NCBI GenBank assembly: GCA_040830705.1
Contig: JBFOME010000004.1
Coordinates: forward strand, 1-64,000
Reading direction: 5' to 3'
Origin: Ruegeria_C sp040830705
GTDB lineage: Bacteria > Pseudomonadota > Alphaproteobacteria > Rhodobacterales > Rhodobacteraceae
DNA: 64,000 nucleotides
Below, one piece after another: positions 25,065 through 33,891 of this stretch. Both the position numbers and the translations under genes were made by a program. Each line of letters begins with the position of its first letter. Position 1 is the first letter of the stretch. A model generated the notes under the pieces. That model had not been told where the DNA came from, did no database searches, and was given only the letters and a program-made list of their open reading frames with translations.

Positions 25065-25085
25065 GGTCGGGCCAACGGCCCGACC
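25065..25085. terminator. hairpin between convergent operons
   Basis: GGTCGGGCC and GGCCCGACC form a nine-base-pair perfect stem with an AAC loop, ten bases after the MttB-family stop. The opposing tcuB gene ends at 25189. No T-run follows on either strand, so it may act as a bidirectional stop or 3'-end stabiliser rather than a classical intrinsic terminator. Confidence 0.55.
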
Positions 25086-25188
25086 ACTAAATATCCGCGA
25101 TCTTCAACGTCACCCAGGGTCCGCATCGGAACGAAGTCTTGCTCTGTGTCCAAAATCGCTGGGACTTTGGACACCCCAGTCAGCCGGG

Positions 25189-26253
25189 CTATTCCCGGTA
25201 TCTCTGCGCATTTCGCACCAATGCCGCTATTCGATAAAATCCGTGAGCCATCTTCGTGAACGGCGTAAGCAGGAAAAATGTCAAAACAGCCCCAAGATGT
25301 ATGGCCAACAGCGCGGGCATCCACGTGGTACCACCCAACGCGTAGAGCATCAGGCCGCTCAGCCCCGTGAAGCCGAGCAGCAGGATGAAACCGATGTCTC
25401 CACCCCAGGCGCCAGGATCACCGAGTACACGGTCAGAACTCAGCTTCAGCTGCGCCATCCAGGCGCAGCCCAGCGTCAACAGAAGCCCGCCGGGGATACC
25501 CAGAAGTTTGGGCAGGGACCAGAACGGGTAGGGGGCCGGGCTGTTGAAGAGATAGTGCAGGACAGTCCCCGCACTTGTCGCTGCAAAGCAAAGCAGAAAG
25601 CCGTACATGATCGCTTGGTGGGCATAGCGGCGCGATTGCGAGAAGCGGTCTTCGTCCTCGAAATTACACCCCTCGCCATGTCCGGCAGCCAGATCCTTCA
25701 TCCGGGCGGCGCTGCCGAGTGCGGCTGACAGATCGGCCAAAACAATCGGTTTGCCGCCCACGATGCGCCAGTACCTCCGCAGGCTGATGCCAACGCTCAA
25801 CAATGGCAGCAAGAATGCCGGGGCAAAAAGCGCGACCATCGCGCCATGTGACATGACTGCATAGAATCCGTCCCCTCCGGCAGAGCCAAGGGCACGGATC
25901 GCCAGAAACATTAGTGCATAGCCCACCACAAGTGCCAGCGCGATGGCGCCGCCCTGACTGTGGAACCGGCGAGCGAGAGGCTGCGGCCAGGCTAGGTCTT
26001 CCCAACTGTCCCGGCGAACTTCTGCCAGAGCTTTGGGCAGGTTCAGGTCAAACTCGTGTGGCGCGGTGTACTGGCAGGCATAATAGCAACCGCGGCAGTT
26101 GTGACAGAGGTTGGCCAGTTGTGTGATGTCCCCATCGGCAAAGGCACGCTGACTTTGAAGCGTCGGAAAAACCGAGCAGTAGCCTTCGCAATAACGACAG
26201 GCATTGCAGATCTCGGCCTGCCTGCGGGCCTCCTGGATCAAATCAATTTGCAT
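25189..26253 (-). CDS. tcuB: TcuB: tricarballylate utilisation iron-sulfur membrane protein
   Basis: The protein is about 354 residues from the ATG at 26253, which overlaps the end of tcuA by 11 bases. The N-terminus carries two cysteine clusters: CNACRYCEGYC, then CHNCRGCYYACQY. This fits two Fe-S centres at about residues 16-80. Several membrane helices with His residues follow (GGAIALALVVGYALMFLAI, AIMYGFLLCFAATSAGTVLHYL, LLAIHLGAVLTFFLL). In Salmonella TcuB passes electrons from the flavin of TcuA into the membrane quinone pool during oxidation of tricarballylate to cis-aconitate. Gene order with tcuA and divergent tcuR supports the same role. It could alternatively be CitB of citrate-utilisation clusters, which is the same family. 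Confidence 0.88.
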   Translation of the reverse strand: MQIDLIQEARRQAEICNACRYCEGYCSVFPTLQSQRAFADGDITQLANLCHNCRGCYYACQYTAPHEFDLNLPKALAEVRRDSWEDLAWPQPLARRFHSQGGAIALALVVGYALMFLAIRALGSAGGDGFYAVMSHGAMVALFAPAFLLPLLSVGISLRRYWRIVGGKPIVLADLSAALGSAARMKDLAAGHGEGCNFEDEDRFSQSRRYAHQAIMYGFLLCFAATSAGTVLHYLFNSPAPYPFWSLPKLLGIPGGLLLTLGCAWMAQLKLSSDRVLGDPGAWGGDIGFILLLGFTGLSGLMLYALGGTTWMPALLAIHLGAVLTFFLLTPFTKMAHGFYRIAALVRNAQRYRE

Positions 26254-27625
26254 AGGCTGCGGCCTCCCGCCCTGCGATGCGTCCAAAGACGGTTCCGATG
26301 GTCATGCCGAACCCGGCCAGATAGCCTTGACCAAGGATCGATCCGGCCATGGTCTCTCCGGCGGCCCAAAGGTTCTGGATCGGGCCATCGGCGTTAGAAC
26401 ATTGGGCAGTTTCGTCGACTTTCAGACCGAGATAGGTGAAGGTGACGCCGGTGCGCAGCGAATACCCATAATATGGTGGGTCACAGATCGGACGGGCCCA
26501 GTTTGTCTTTGCGGGCGTGATACCGCTTGTTGCCACGCCATCCAGTTCGGTTGAATGGAAGGCTGAGGTATTCCCGCAAGCATCGTTGAACTGCTCCACG
26601 GTTTTGCTGAGCTGAGCAGCTGGCAAGCCCATCATGCAAGCCAATTCCTCCAACGTGTCGGCCTTCAGCGGGGGGAACACAGACGGCATGAACAGATCGA
26701 GCGACTTGCTGTCGATGATCACATAGGCCACCTGATCCGGTTGCACGGCGACCAGCCGCCCCCAGATCGCATAGCGTTTGGGCCAGACATCTTCGCCCTC
26801 GTCATAGAAACGCTCACCATTCTTGTTGACGACAATCGAGAAGGGCACACAATCCAGCCGCGTGACGATGCCGCCATCGAATTTTGGTGCACGTCCGTCG
26901 ACGGCAACCGCATGGCACTGGGTCGGGTCACCCACGCTTTCGACGCCCTGATCCAACAGATCGGCCAGAACGACGCCCCGATTGAAAGGCGTGCCGCGGA
27001 TCAGGAAGTTTTTTGCCGCTGGCCCCCAGGCCCGCGCAAGCCAATCGGTATCTGCCTGAAAGCCACCCGAAGCAACAATCACGGCGCTGGGTTCGATACG
27101 GTGGTCCTTGCCCGCATGGGTATAGTCGACCCGCTCTATCCGATCCCCATTCAGTTCCAAATGGGTCACATGCGCCTCGTAAAGCACATCGACACCCAGC
27201 GCCTCGGCGGTCCGGTAATAGGCGTTCACCAGAGCCTTCCCGCCGCCCATAAAAAACGCGTTTGTGCGTGCCAGAGACAGCGTGCCAGAGAGCGACGGCT
27301 GAAACCGCACGCCATGCGCCCGCATCCACGGCAGGCACTCTTCCGAAGTGCGGATCGCGAGGCGGGCCAAGGTTTCGTCTGTGTTGCCCCCGGTGACTTT
27401 CAGCAGATCGTCGAGATACTCCTCTTCCCCATAGCTTTCGACCAAGGGCCCAAGCGGCCCTGTATGGGCGCAGCGGAAGTTACGCGTATGGCGCGAATTG
27501 CCGCCACGATAGGGCTTTTGTGCGGTTTCAAGGATCAGCACACGAGCCCCGGCCTCTGCTGCCGTGATGGCCGCGCACAAGGCGGCGTTGCCACCTCCGA
27601 TTACTGCAATGTCATATTTCGTCAT
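26243..27625 (-). CDS. tcuA: TcuA: FAD-dependent tricarballylate dehydrogenase
   Basis: The protein is 460 residues from the ATG at 27625 (MTKYDIAVIGGGNAALCAAI), where the FAD-binding GxGxxA/G motif begins at once; the longer frame adds a non-homologous leader. It belongs to the fumarate reductase/succinate dehydrogenase flavoprotein family: GGNSRHTRN contacts FAD, VIVASGGFQAD is the second nucleotide strand, and GETMAGSILGQGYLAGFGMTIG is the FAD-binding C-terminal loop. It oxidises tricarballylate to cis-aconitate; cis-aconitate can then enter the TCA cycle, perhaps assisted by PrpF or aconitase family proteins encoded in this window. It is divergent from tcuR with 79 bases between starts. 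Confidence 0.88.
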   Translation of the reverse strand: MTKYDIAVIGGGNAALCAAITAAEAGARVLILETAQKPYRGGNSRHTRNFRCAHTGPLGPLVESYGEEEYLDDLLKVTGGNTDETLARLAIRTSEECLPWMRAHGVRFQPSLSGTLSLARTNAFFMGGGKALVNAYYRTAEALGVDVLYEAHVTHLELNGDRIERVDYTHAGKDHRIEPSAVIVASGGFQADTDWLARAWGPAAKNFLIRGTPFNRGVVLADLLDQGVESVGDPTQCHAVAVDGRAPKFDGGIVTRLDCVPFSIVVNKNGERFYDEGEDVWPKRYAIWGRLVAVQPDQVAYVIIDSKSLDLFMPSVFPPLKADTLEELACMMGLPAAQLSKTVEQFNDACGNTSAFHSTELDGVATSGITPAKTNWARPICDPPYYGYSLRTGVTFTYLGLKVDETAQCSNADGPIQNLWAAGETMAGSILGQGYLAGFGMTIGTVFGRIAGREAAAYAN

Positions 27626-27704
27626 GGTGTGTTTCCCGTCTAATCTCTGCCTAAAGCCGCCGGTTTGATTTGACCAATGACAGTTTTTTCGCAATTGATG
27701 CGTT

Positions 27705-28598
27705 ATGAGCATTAATTATGATTTTGGGGACCTCGAAGCGTTCCTGGCCGTCAAGAACACCGGTTCCTTTCATGCGGCGGCAGAGCATCTGAACCTGTCG
27801 CAATCAGCGATAACCCGGCGCGTTCGCAAGCTTGAACTGGCGTTGGATTCGGTTCTGTTCGAGCGTACGACACGCGCCGTAAAACCTACGCTGGCCGCGA
27901 AACGCCTGCAGGCGCGGGCCGAAGCTATTCTGGACGATGCCCACGAAACGGCGCGGGCCATGCGGGATGAAAGCGTGGCCTTTGCCCATCAACGCGGGGC
28001 CGTTGTGACACTGGCGGTGATCCCCAGCGTGCTTTCGCGGCTTGTCCTTCCTGCGCTTGGGAGTTTTCGTGCGGCGGGCCACTCAGCCCGGCTGCGTCTA
28101 CTGGACGGGTCAGCAAACGAAGTGGCCGAAGCAGTTTCCGGTGGCGAGGCGGATTTCGGGCTGTGCCCCATCCCCCTGATCGACCCGCAGACGGTGTTTG
28201 AGCCGCTCTTTGACGATCCGATGGTGCTGGCTGCGCCAAGGGATCATGATCTGGCTCGTTCGGGTCACGTCAAATGGCGCGCGGTGCGTGATGTACCTCT
28301 GATCCTGCCCGCGCGCGGAACCGGCAACCGGCTATTGATCGACGAGGCAATGGCCAAGGCGCGACAACCGTTGCGATGGACCTTCGAAGTCGGGCGCACA
28401 ACGACGGCGCTTGATCTGGTCGAAAGCGGCTTTGGCGTGGCCCCGCTGCCTCGGTCGGCAATCAGCAGGGCAGGGGTTGCAACTTGTGAGCTAACCGAGC
28501 CGGGAATCGCGCGTCCGGTTGGCTTGCTCTCGCGTTTGGGGCACAGGGACACAAACACCGTGGCTGCGCTGAAGGACGCGATACGGGCGGCGATCTAG
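27705..28598 (+). CDS. tcuR: TcuR-like LysR-family regulator
   Basis: The protein is 297 residues: N-terminal winged HTH (LEAFLAVKNTGSFHAAAEHL with QSAITRRVRKLE as recognition helix) and a periplasmic-binding-like effector domain. It is divergent from tcuAB, the standard position for the activator of that operon. CGCAATTGATGCG at 27690-27702 in the gap is a small inverted repeat that could belong to its binding site, though it almost touches the start codon. Its last codon overlaps by 4 bases with the end of the opposing 2-hydroxyacid dehydrogenase gene. The effector, probably tricarballylate or a related tricarboxylate, is inferred from context. Confidence 0.85.
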   Translation: MSINYDFGDLEAFLAVKNTGSFHAAAEHLNLSQSAITRRVRKLELALDSVLFERTTRAVKPTLAAKRLQARAEAILDDAHETARAMRDESVAFAHQRGAVVTLAVIPSVLSRLVLPALGSFRAAGHSARLRLLDGSANEVAEAVSGGEADFGLCPIPLIDPQTVFEPLFDDPMVLAAPRDHDLARSGHVKWRAVRDVPLILPARGTGNRLLIDEAMAKARQPLRWTFEVGRTTTALDLVESGFGVAPLPRSAISRAGVATCELTEPGIARPVGLLSRLGHRDTNTVAALKDAIRAAI

Positions 28599-29569
28599 CC
28601 CATCCAAACCTCGGGATTGATCATGTGGATCGGGGCGCCTGCGTCGAAAGCATTCACCTGATCAAAGATATCGGCGAATTGCAGATCGAACTCGTCCTTA
28701 GTGACAAACCCAATATGCGGTGTCGCAATCAGGTTTGGGTGGGACAGCAGTGGATCATCGGGATCAATCAGCGGTTCATGATCAAAGACGTCGATCGCGG
28801 CTGTACCGGGCCGCCCTGCCTCCAACGCCTGCAACAATGCACCTGGCGCGACCAGCCCTGCGCGAGAGGTATTGACGAACAAAGCACCGGGCTGCATCGC
28901 GGCCAAGTCCTGCGCAGTGATGATCCCGTTTGTGTCGGGCTTGAGCCGCACATGCAGAGACACGACATCGCTGTTACCAAAAAACGCCGCGCGGCTTGGA
29001 GCGAGTTGAACCCCGTCTGCTGCCGCTCTGGCACGGCCCCTCTCTGATGACCACCAGAAGACCTCCATACCAAAGGCCTGCGCATAGCCTGCCACCGCCT
29101 TCGCGATCCGGCCATAACCGTACAGCCCCAGCCGCCGCCCGCGCAGTGTTTTGCCCACGCCAGCTTGCCAGCGCCCGGCCTTCACCGACGCCATCTGTCG
29201 CGGCAGGTCGCGCATACCGGCCATGATCAAAGCCCAGGTCAGCTCGGCAGCCGCATAAGATGGCGTGCCACCATGCATATTGGAACACAGCAGAACGCCG
29301 TGATTGGTGCAGGCTGGCACATCCACATGAGGATAGACGCTGCGCTGGCTGATCAGTCGTAGATTGGGCAGTCGGGCCAAAAGTTCGCCGGTCACCTTTG
29401 TGCGTTCGCGAAAGAGCACCAGCGCGTCGGCATCCGACAGTCGTTCGGCGAGACTGTCAACATCATCGACATGGTCGGTCCAAACCGTGACGTCATGATC
29501 TCTGAGCCGGTCAAAACAAGGCAAGTGGCGCAGCGTGTCGAACCAGTCGTCGAGGATATGGACCTTCAT
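28595..29569 (-). CDS. D-isomer-specific 2-hydroxyacid dehydrogenase
   Basis: The protein is 324 residues with the two-domain fold. The NAD segment is LGLYGYGRIAKAVA, in which the third glycine of GxGxxG is replaced by Ala. The catalytic set is present: Arg in VNTSRAG, Glu in DVFDHEPL, His in ATPHIGF. Family members reduce 2-keto acids or oxidise D-2-hydroxyacids (glycerate, phosphoglycerate, lactate-like). It is the last gene of the tct-prpF-usp run, and its start overlaps the 79-codon gene by 4 bases. A role in processing a hydroxy-tricarboxylate or glyoxylate-like product is conceivable but unproven. Confidence 0.88.
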   Translation of the reverse strand: MKVHILDDWFDTLRHLPCFDRLRDHDVTVWTDHVDDVDSLAERLSDADALVLFRERTKVTGELLARLPNLRLISQRSVYPHVDVPACTNHGVLLCSNMHGGTPSYAAAELTWALIMAGMRDLPRQMASVKAGRWQAGVGKTLRGRRLGLYGYGRIAKAVAGYAQAFGMEVFWWSSERGRARAAADGVQLAPSRAAFFGNSDVVSLHVRLKPDTNGIITAQDLAAMQPGALFVNTSRAGLVAPGALLQALEAGRPGTAAIDVFDHEPLIDPDDPLLSHPNLIATPHIGFVTKDEFDLQFADIFDQVNAFDAGAPIHMINPEVWMG

Positions 29570-29805
29570 CGGCTTTCGATGCTGCTGACCGGTTCTAGCC
29601 TGCGAGGCGTAGGTACGAAGAGCTGCGCATCCAATGCTTCCAGAGCATTCCGGACCCGTTGGCTTTGCACCAGCAAATGATTGAACTGCTCATCGCAACC
29701 GGCGATCGGGGTTGGGTAGTTCGACATCTCATGGCGCAGCGCGCGATGGGCGAGGCGCAATTCCTGTCGGGCGATGTCGAGGCATTCAGAGTAGTCAGGG
29801 TTCAT
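29566..29805 (-). CDS. 79-residue hypothetical protein in the tct operon
   Basis: I do not recognise this family. The start at 29805 is chosen because GGAG lies six bases upstream; longer starts at 29817 and 29856 are less well supported. The product is polar and probably two-helical (ECLDIARQELRLAHRALRHE and FNHLLVQSQRVRNALEALDA), with two Cys residues and a proline-rich break between (YPTPIAG). Its stop overlaps the start of the 2-hydroxyacid dehydrogenase by 4 bases (ATGA), and it follows the Usp gene by 66 bases. That overlap pattern, shared by the whole operon, is the main evidence that it is translated. Confidence 0.6.
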   Translation of the reverse strand: MNPDYSECLDIARQELRLAHRALRHEMSNYPTPIAGCDEQFNHLLVQSQRVRNALEALDAQLFVPTPRRLEPVSSIESR

Positions 29806-29871
29806 GACGCTCTCCATTGTATGCCTTTGTATACCAAAGGCGCGCCGCATATTCAAGCGGTGCCCGTGCCT

Positions 29872-30687
29872 TCAATGCGACAGGAGAACGGGGACCGGTA
29901 CCTCACGTAAAACGCGCGCGGTCACTCCGCCCAGAAAATCCTCACGGAATTTCGAATGCTCGTAGGCCCCCATGACCAGCACATCAGGGTTGTTGTTTTG
30001 ACAATAGGCAAGAAGCGCCCGCGCCACGCCAGGATCCGCCGGGATGTGTTCGTGCGTGGCGGTGACCGCGTGACGTTCGAGATGCCGAACGACATCTGCC
30101 GCCGAAACCGACGCACCCGTTTCGCCAACGGTCAGAACAGTTACATGGCTTTCGCTGTCTAGCAGGCTGAGGCTATCGGACAATGCGCGTGCGGCTGCCC
30201 GTCCGCCATCCCAGGCAACCACGACATGCGCACGCGTTGCGCTCTTATGTTCGCTTGGGACGATCAGGATCGGCCGACCGCTGAGCAAGGCGATCCGATC
30301 CGGATGCAGCATCACATGGGCATCGACCTGCTCGGCAAGGTCCTGACCCGCGATCAGCAGATCGAAGCTGCGCGCCGTTTCGGACAGAACCTTGTCAACC
30401 CGCCCCGATACTCGTTCGAAATGGAGCCTTTGGCCAAGGTCCAACGCGTCGCGCGTCGTTTCGAACCGGCCCTCGATCTCCGCAAGAACATCAGCATTCG
30501 CCTGTGCTATGATCTCGCGCGCCTTGGCCGGTACCCAGGGTGCATGGCTGTTGACGTCTTCATGCGTCGAATGTGCCAGCAACGCGGTGACATGGCCCGC
30601 GCTGCCTGCCAAAGACGCCGCATACTTCAAGGCAGACAGCGCCCCTTCGGAGCCGTTGAAGGCGACCAGGCTGTTTCGAATGCTCAT
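29872..30687 (-). CDS. tandem-domain universal stress protein
   Basis: The protein is 271 residues from the ATG at 30687. It contains two Usp domains: about 1-145 (NSLVAFNGSEGALSALKYAA) and about 150-271 (HVVVAWDGGRAAARALSDSL). The second ends in LVMGAYEHSKFREDFLGG, similar to the ATP-binding G-x2-G-x9-G(S/T) motif. Its start overlaps the prpF stop by 4 bases, so it is coupled to tricarboxylate metabolism genes. Usp proteins beside transporters often act as nucleotide-sensing partners; for TTT systems this has not, to my knowledge, been defined. The first domain lacks a clear ATP motif. Confidence 0.85.
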   Translation of the reverse strand: MSIRNSLVAFNGSEGALSALKYAASLAGSAGHVTALLAHSTHEDVNSHAPWVPAKAREIIAQANADVLAEIEGRFETTRDALDLGQRLHFERVSGRVDKVLSETARSFDLLIAGQDLAEQVDAHVMLHPDRIALLSGRPILIVPSEHKSATRAHVVVAWDGGRAAARALSDSLSLLDSESHVTVLTVGETGASVSAADVVRHLERHAVTATHEHIPADPGVARALLAYCQNNNPDVLVMGAYEHSKFREDFLGGVTARVLREVPVPVLLSH

Positions 30688-31784
30688 GACGTTCCCTCCG
30701 GTCCGGCCCAGATCGCACTGGGAATATAGACATGCCCGTCGGCCAGTTTGCGCGCTGTCCGCACAAGGCCTGCGCTGTTCAGGCCAAACCCGCCCTCGGT
30801 CGAGAAATCGGCCAATACCTCGATCGTGCCGCTTGGATGCTCCAGCACCACGCGCGCGGGGCTGGTCTCGGGGCGGGTCAGAAGACCATCCGCGACCGTA
30901 CCCGGCGTCAACGCGCAAGACGCCAGACATTGCGCACCGGTGACTGCCATCGAGGGATGCGTGTTCCAGGGCATGAAATAGCGCGCGGCGACGGTACCGC
31001 CCTCTTGCGCTTGGGTCAGCAAACCGAATTTGGGCGTCACCGATTGCGAAACATCTCCCATGCCCATCTTGGCACCCGCCTTGATGCGGATCGCCTCCAT
31101 CCGATCGAAGAAGGCGCGGTTGTCGTCCAGCTCTGCGGCGCTTTCATGGCCTGTCAGACCAAGAACGTCAGCGCGAGTGATGACCATCGGCACAGCGACA
31201 TCCATGCAGGTCACTTCCACCCCATCGATTTCGTCGCGCAAGTTACCGGTGGGCAGGAATGACCCTGTCGCAGCACCGACAACACCCATAAAACTCAGCT
31301 GCACTGGTGCGGCCTGTCCAGGCACTCCGGCGATTTCCGTGGTCCCTTCATAGGCCAGTTGACCGCCGGGTGTCTGGATCCGGGCAAGCACCTGAGCACC
31401 GGTATTGACCGCGCGAATGCGCACCTCCGTTTCATCCCCCTGCGCGTCGACCAGGCCCATTTCCAGCGCCGCAGCCCCGACCCCCGACAGGATGTTGCCG
31501 CAGGTCGGTTTGAAATCGACAAGTTGATCCTCAACCGAAACCTGGGCAAAGAAATAGTCTACATCCGCCCAGTTGTCCGCGCTGCGCGATAGCATCGCCA
31601 CCTTGGTCGTCACCGCCGCCCCGCCGCCGATCCCGTCGATGTTCAACGGATGGCCAGAGCCGACCACGGCGATGAGCGTTTCTGCAAGCTGGTCCAGATC
31701 CTCGGGCAGATCACTGCGTCGGAAATAGGGACCGCGAGAAGTCCCGCCACGCATGAAAACGTAAGGTATCGCGGTCTGGGTCAT
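30684..31784 (-). CDS. PrpF-family isomerase (aconitate/methylaconitate or oxalomesaconate tautomerase type)
   Basis: The protein is 366 residues from the ATG at 31784, which overlaps the tctAB stop (ATGA). A longer frame to 32024 would lie inside tctAB. PrpF fold markers: IPYVFMRGGTSRGPYF at the start, HPLNIDGIGGGAAVTTKVAM, and the Cys-containing KPTCGNILSGVGAAAL. NTHPSMAVTGAQCLASCA gives the second catalytic region. PrpF-like enzymes move the double bond in unsaturated tri- and dicarboxylates. In this operon it may convert trans-aconitate or a related import to the cis form for aconitase. A second PrpF paralogue is encoded at 56763-57905 with different neighbours. Confidence 0.85.
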   Translation of the reverse strand: MTQTAIPYVFMRGGTSRGPYFRRSDLPEDLDQLAETLIAVVGSGHPLNIDGIGGGAAVTTKVAMLSRSADNWADVDYFFAQVSVEDQLVDFKPTCGNILSGVGAAALEMGLVDAQGDETEVRIRAVNTGAQVLARIQTPGGQLAYEGTTEIAGVPGQAAPVQLSFMGVVGAATGSFLPTGNLRDEIDGVEVTCMDVAVPMVITRADVLGLTGHESAAELDDNRAFFDRMEAIRIKAGAKMGMGDVSQSVTPKFGLLTQAQEGGTVAARYFMPWNTHPSMAVTGAQCLASCALTPGTVADGLLTRPETSPARVVLEHPSGTIEVLADFSTEGGFGLNSAGLVRTARKLADGHVYIPSAIWAGPEGTS

Positions 31785-33811
31785 TTCAGCGGCCATGGCA
31801 GGTCGACCGCGCTCTGCAAGAGACCCGGCGGGAAATCGCGATTGAGAGCGCCGGCCATCAGGCACATAAACGCGATGCCCGCGGCGGTCAGGATAAGCGT
31901 CATGCGCCAGTCTGCGCCTGCCCGCACCCGGAAGAAGGTGATCAGGAAACCGATCAGCGCCAGGATGAAGCCAACAAACCAGGTTGCTGCAATCAGCCCC
32001 GCAAACCATGCCAGCGTCGACCACAGCCCATAGGGTGCATCAGCATCTTCGCCAGCGACTTCCTTGTCGGCAAAGATTACGTCGCCTTCGGGACGCCGCA
32101 TCATCTGCACCAGCAGAACCGCGCAACAGGCCAGCGAGAAGCCTCCGATCACCAGCGGGATGACCTTGTCGGTCATGTTGTAGTCGGGGATCATGTTGGC
32201 ATTGATCAGTGCGGTGATCAGGTAAGCCATGATGACCAGCAGGAAGACCAGCGGCGCGCGCTTGGAGCCGGATTGCACATCGCCTTCGGCCATTATGGTC
32301 TTGGCCTGCCGGATGCCCAGCACGACCGAGACCACTGTGATGATGATCAGGACAATCACGATGGGGCTGAAGATGTAGTCCATCCCTTCCTCGAAGCTTT
32401 TACGGAACCTGAAGGACGCGATCTGAAACGCCTGATTGGTGAATTTCTCGACCGGGTTCGACAGCACGAAACCGATCAGGAAGGCCGGGCGCGACCAGTC
32501 GAAACGGCGCAGGAAAATGCCGATCAGACCGATGGTGAAGAGCGCCAGCAGATCTTCGAAATTCTGCCCCGACTGGAAGGCGGCAAAGCTGATCAGCATG
32601 AACAGGAACGGCGCCAGATAGGTGAATCGGATCGTGGTTAGTTTCGCGATGCCGCCCGAGGCCGCGATGCAAAGGATGGTACCCACCACATTGGCCAGCG
32701 CCAGTAGCCAGACAATGGAATAGGTGATGTCGAGATTGTCCTTGAGCATGCTCGGGCCGACCTCGATTTCGCCCGATCCGAGTAGTGCCACGGCACCGAT
32801 GAAAATGGCCATCGAGCCGGAGCCGGGAATGCCGAAAAGCAGCGTCGGCACCAGCCCGCCGCCTTCCTTGGCATTGTTCGAACTTTCCGGCCCGATGATG
32901 CCGCGTACTTCGCCCTTGCCGAAATTGGACTTGTCCTTGGTGGTCTGCACTGAATGCCCATAAGCGATCCAGTCAACCACGGAACCACCAAGGCCGGGGA
33001 TCACACCCACCGCCACACCGATGACGGAACAACGCACGGACAGCCAGATATTGGCGAACCAATCTTTGATGCCGTCGAACCAACCAGCGCCAAGTGAGGC
33101 GCCCTTTGCAATGGAACGATCTTGTCGCAGCAGCGAGACAATTTCGGGCACTGCGAAGATGCCAAGCCCGACGATAACCAGCTTCAAGCCGTCGGTGAGA
33201 TAAGGGATGTCATAGGTGGCCATGCGCAGGCTGCCACCCGCATCAGCCTCGCCAATCGTGCCGATCATCAGACCAAGCCCGGCCGCCGCCATCCCTTTAA
33301 GCGCGATCCGCCCGGCCAAAACGGCCACCATCGACAGACCCAGAATGGTGATCATCAGCATCTCGGGCAGGCCAAAGGCCAGCACGATGGGCCGGGCCAC
33401 GAGGATGAAGACGGTCAGGAAGGTGGCGCCCACAAGCCCACCGAACAAAGAAGATGCAAACGCAGCAGACAGCGCCCGCGCAGCCTGGCCGTTCTTGGCC
33501 ATCGGAAACCCATCCAGCACGGTGGCCTGCGAGGCCGAACTACCGGGGATTCCCATCAGCACCGAAGCAAACGTGTCCGATGTGGGCACAACAGCAACCA
33601 TGCCGATCATCAGGGCAAGACCGTAGACCGGCTCCATCCCGAACATGAACGGTAGCAAAAGGGAAAGACCTGCAATGCCGCCGAGGCCGGGAAAGACACC
33701 AACAGCGAGCCCCATGACGACCCCAAGCACAAGGTAGCCCAGAACAACAGGTTGCAGGATCAGAGCCCAGGCATTGCCGAGCTCAGGAAGAGCCGTCGCG
33801 AGAATCTCCAT
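31781..33811 (-). CDS. TctA-TctB fusion: tripartite tricarboxylate transporter membrane components
   Basis: The protein is 676 residues. Residues about 1-500 are TctA: twin conserved loops GVFPGLGGIAGLSLLLPF and GVIPGLGGSVVDW, plus GIPGSSASQATVLDGFPMAK and LLFGIPGSGSMAIF. The C-terminal about 150 residues (from RAPLVFLLVIMAYLITALI) form four more helices with the DUF1468/TctB pattern. Large and small membrane subunits are normally separate genes of about 500 and 150 codons; here they are one open frame without a stop. With the binding protein at 33892 it makes a complete TTT importer for citrate-like acids. There is an 80-base gap to tctC and a 4-base overlap to prpF. Confidence 0.9.
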   Translation of the reverse strand: MEILATALPELGNAWALILQPVVLGYLVLGVVMGLAVGVFPGLGGIAGLSLLLPFMFGMEPVYGLALMIGMVAVVPTSDTFASVLMGIPGSSASQATVLDGFPMAKNGQAARALSAAFASSLFGGLVGATFLTVFILVARPIVLAFGLPEMLMITILGLSMVAVLAGRIALKGMAAAGLGLMIGTIGEADAGGSLRMATYDIPYLTDGLKLVIVGLGIFAVPEIVSLLRQDRSIAKGASLGAGWFDGIKDWFANIWLSVRCSVIGVAVGVIPGLGGSVVDWIAYGHSVQTTKDKSNFGKGEVRGIIGPESSNNAKEGGGLVPTLLFGIPGSGSMAIFIGAVALLGSGEIEVGPSMLKDNLDITYSIVWLLALANVVGTILCIAASGGIAKLTTIRFTYLAPFLFMLISFAAFQSGQNFEDLLALFTIGLIGIFLRRFDWSRPAFLIGFVLSNPVEKFTNQAFQIASFRFRKSFEEGMDYIFSPIVIVLIIITVVSVVLGIRQAKTIMAEGDVQSGSKRAPLVFLLVIMAYLITALINANMIPDYNMTDKVIPLVIGGFSLACCAVLLVQMMRRPEGDVIFADKEVAGEDADAPYGLWSTLAWFAGLIAATWFVGFILALIGFLITFFRVRAGADWRMTLILTAAGIAFMCLMAGALNRDFPPGLLQSAVDLPWPLK

Positions 33812-33891
33812 GGGAGCCGCTTTCCGTCAGTGAGAATTGTAAATCGAAATGGTGGCAGCCCCGGTCAATCGAGGCTGCCCAAGCCCGGCGC

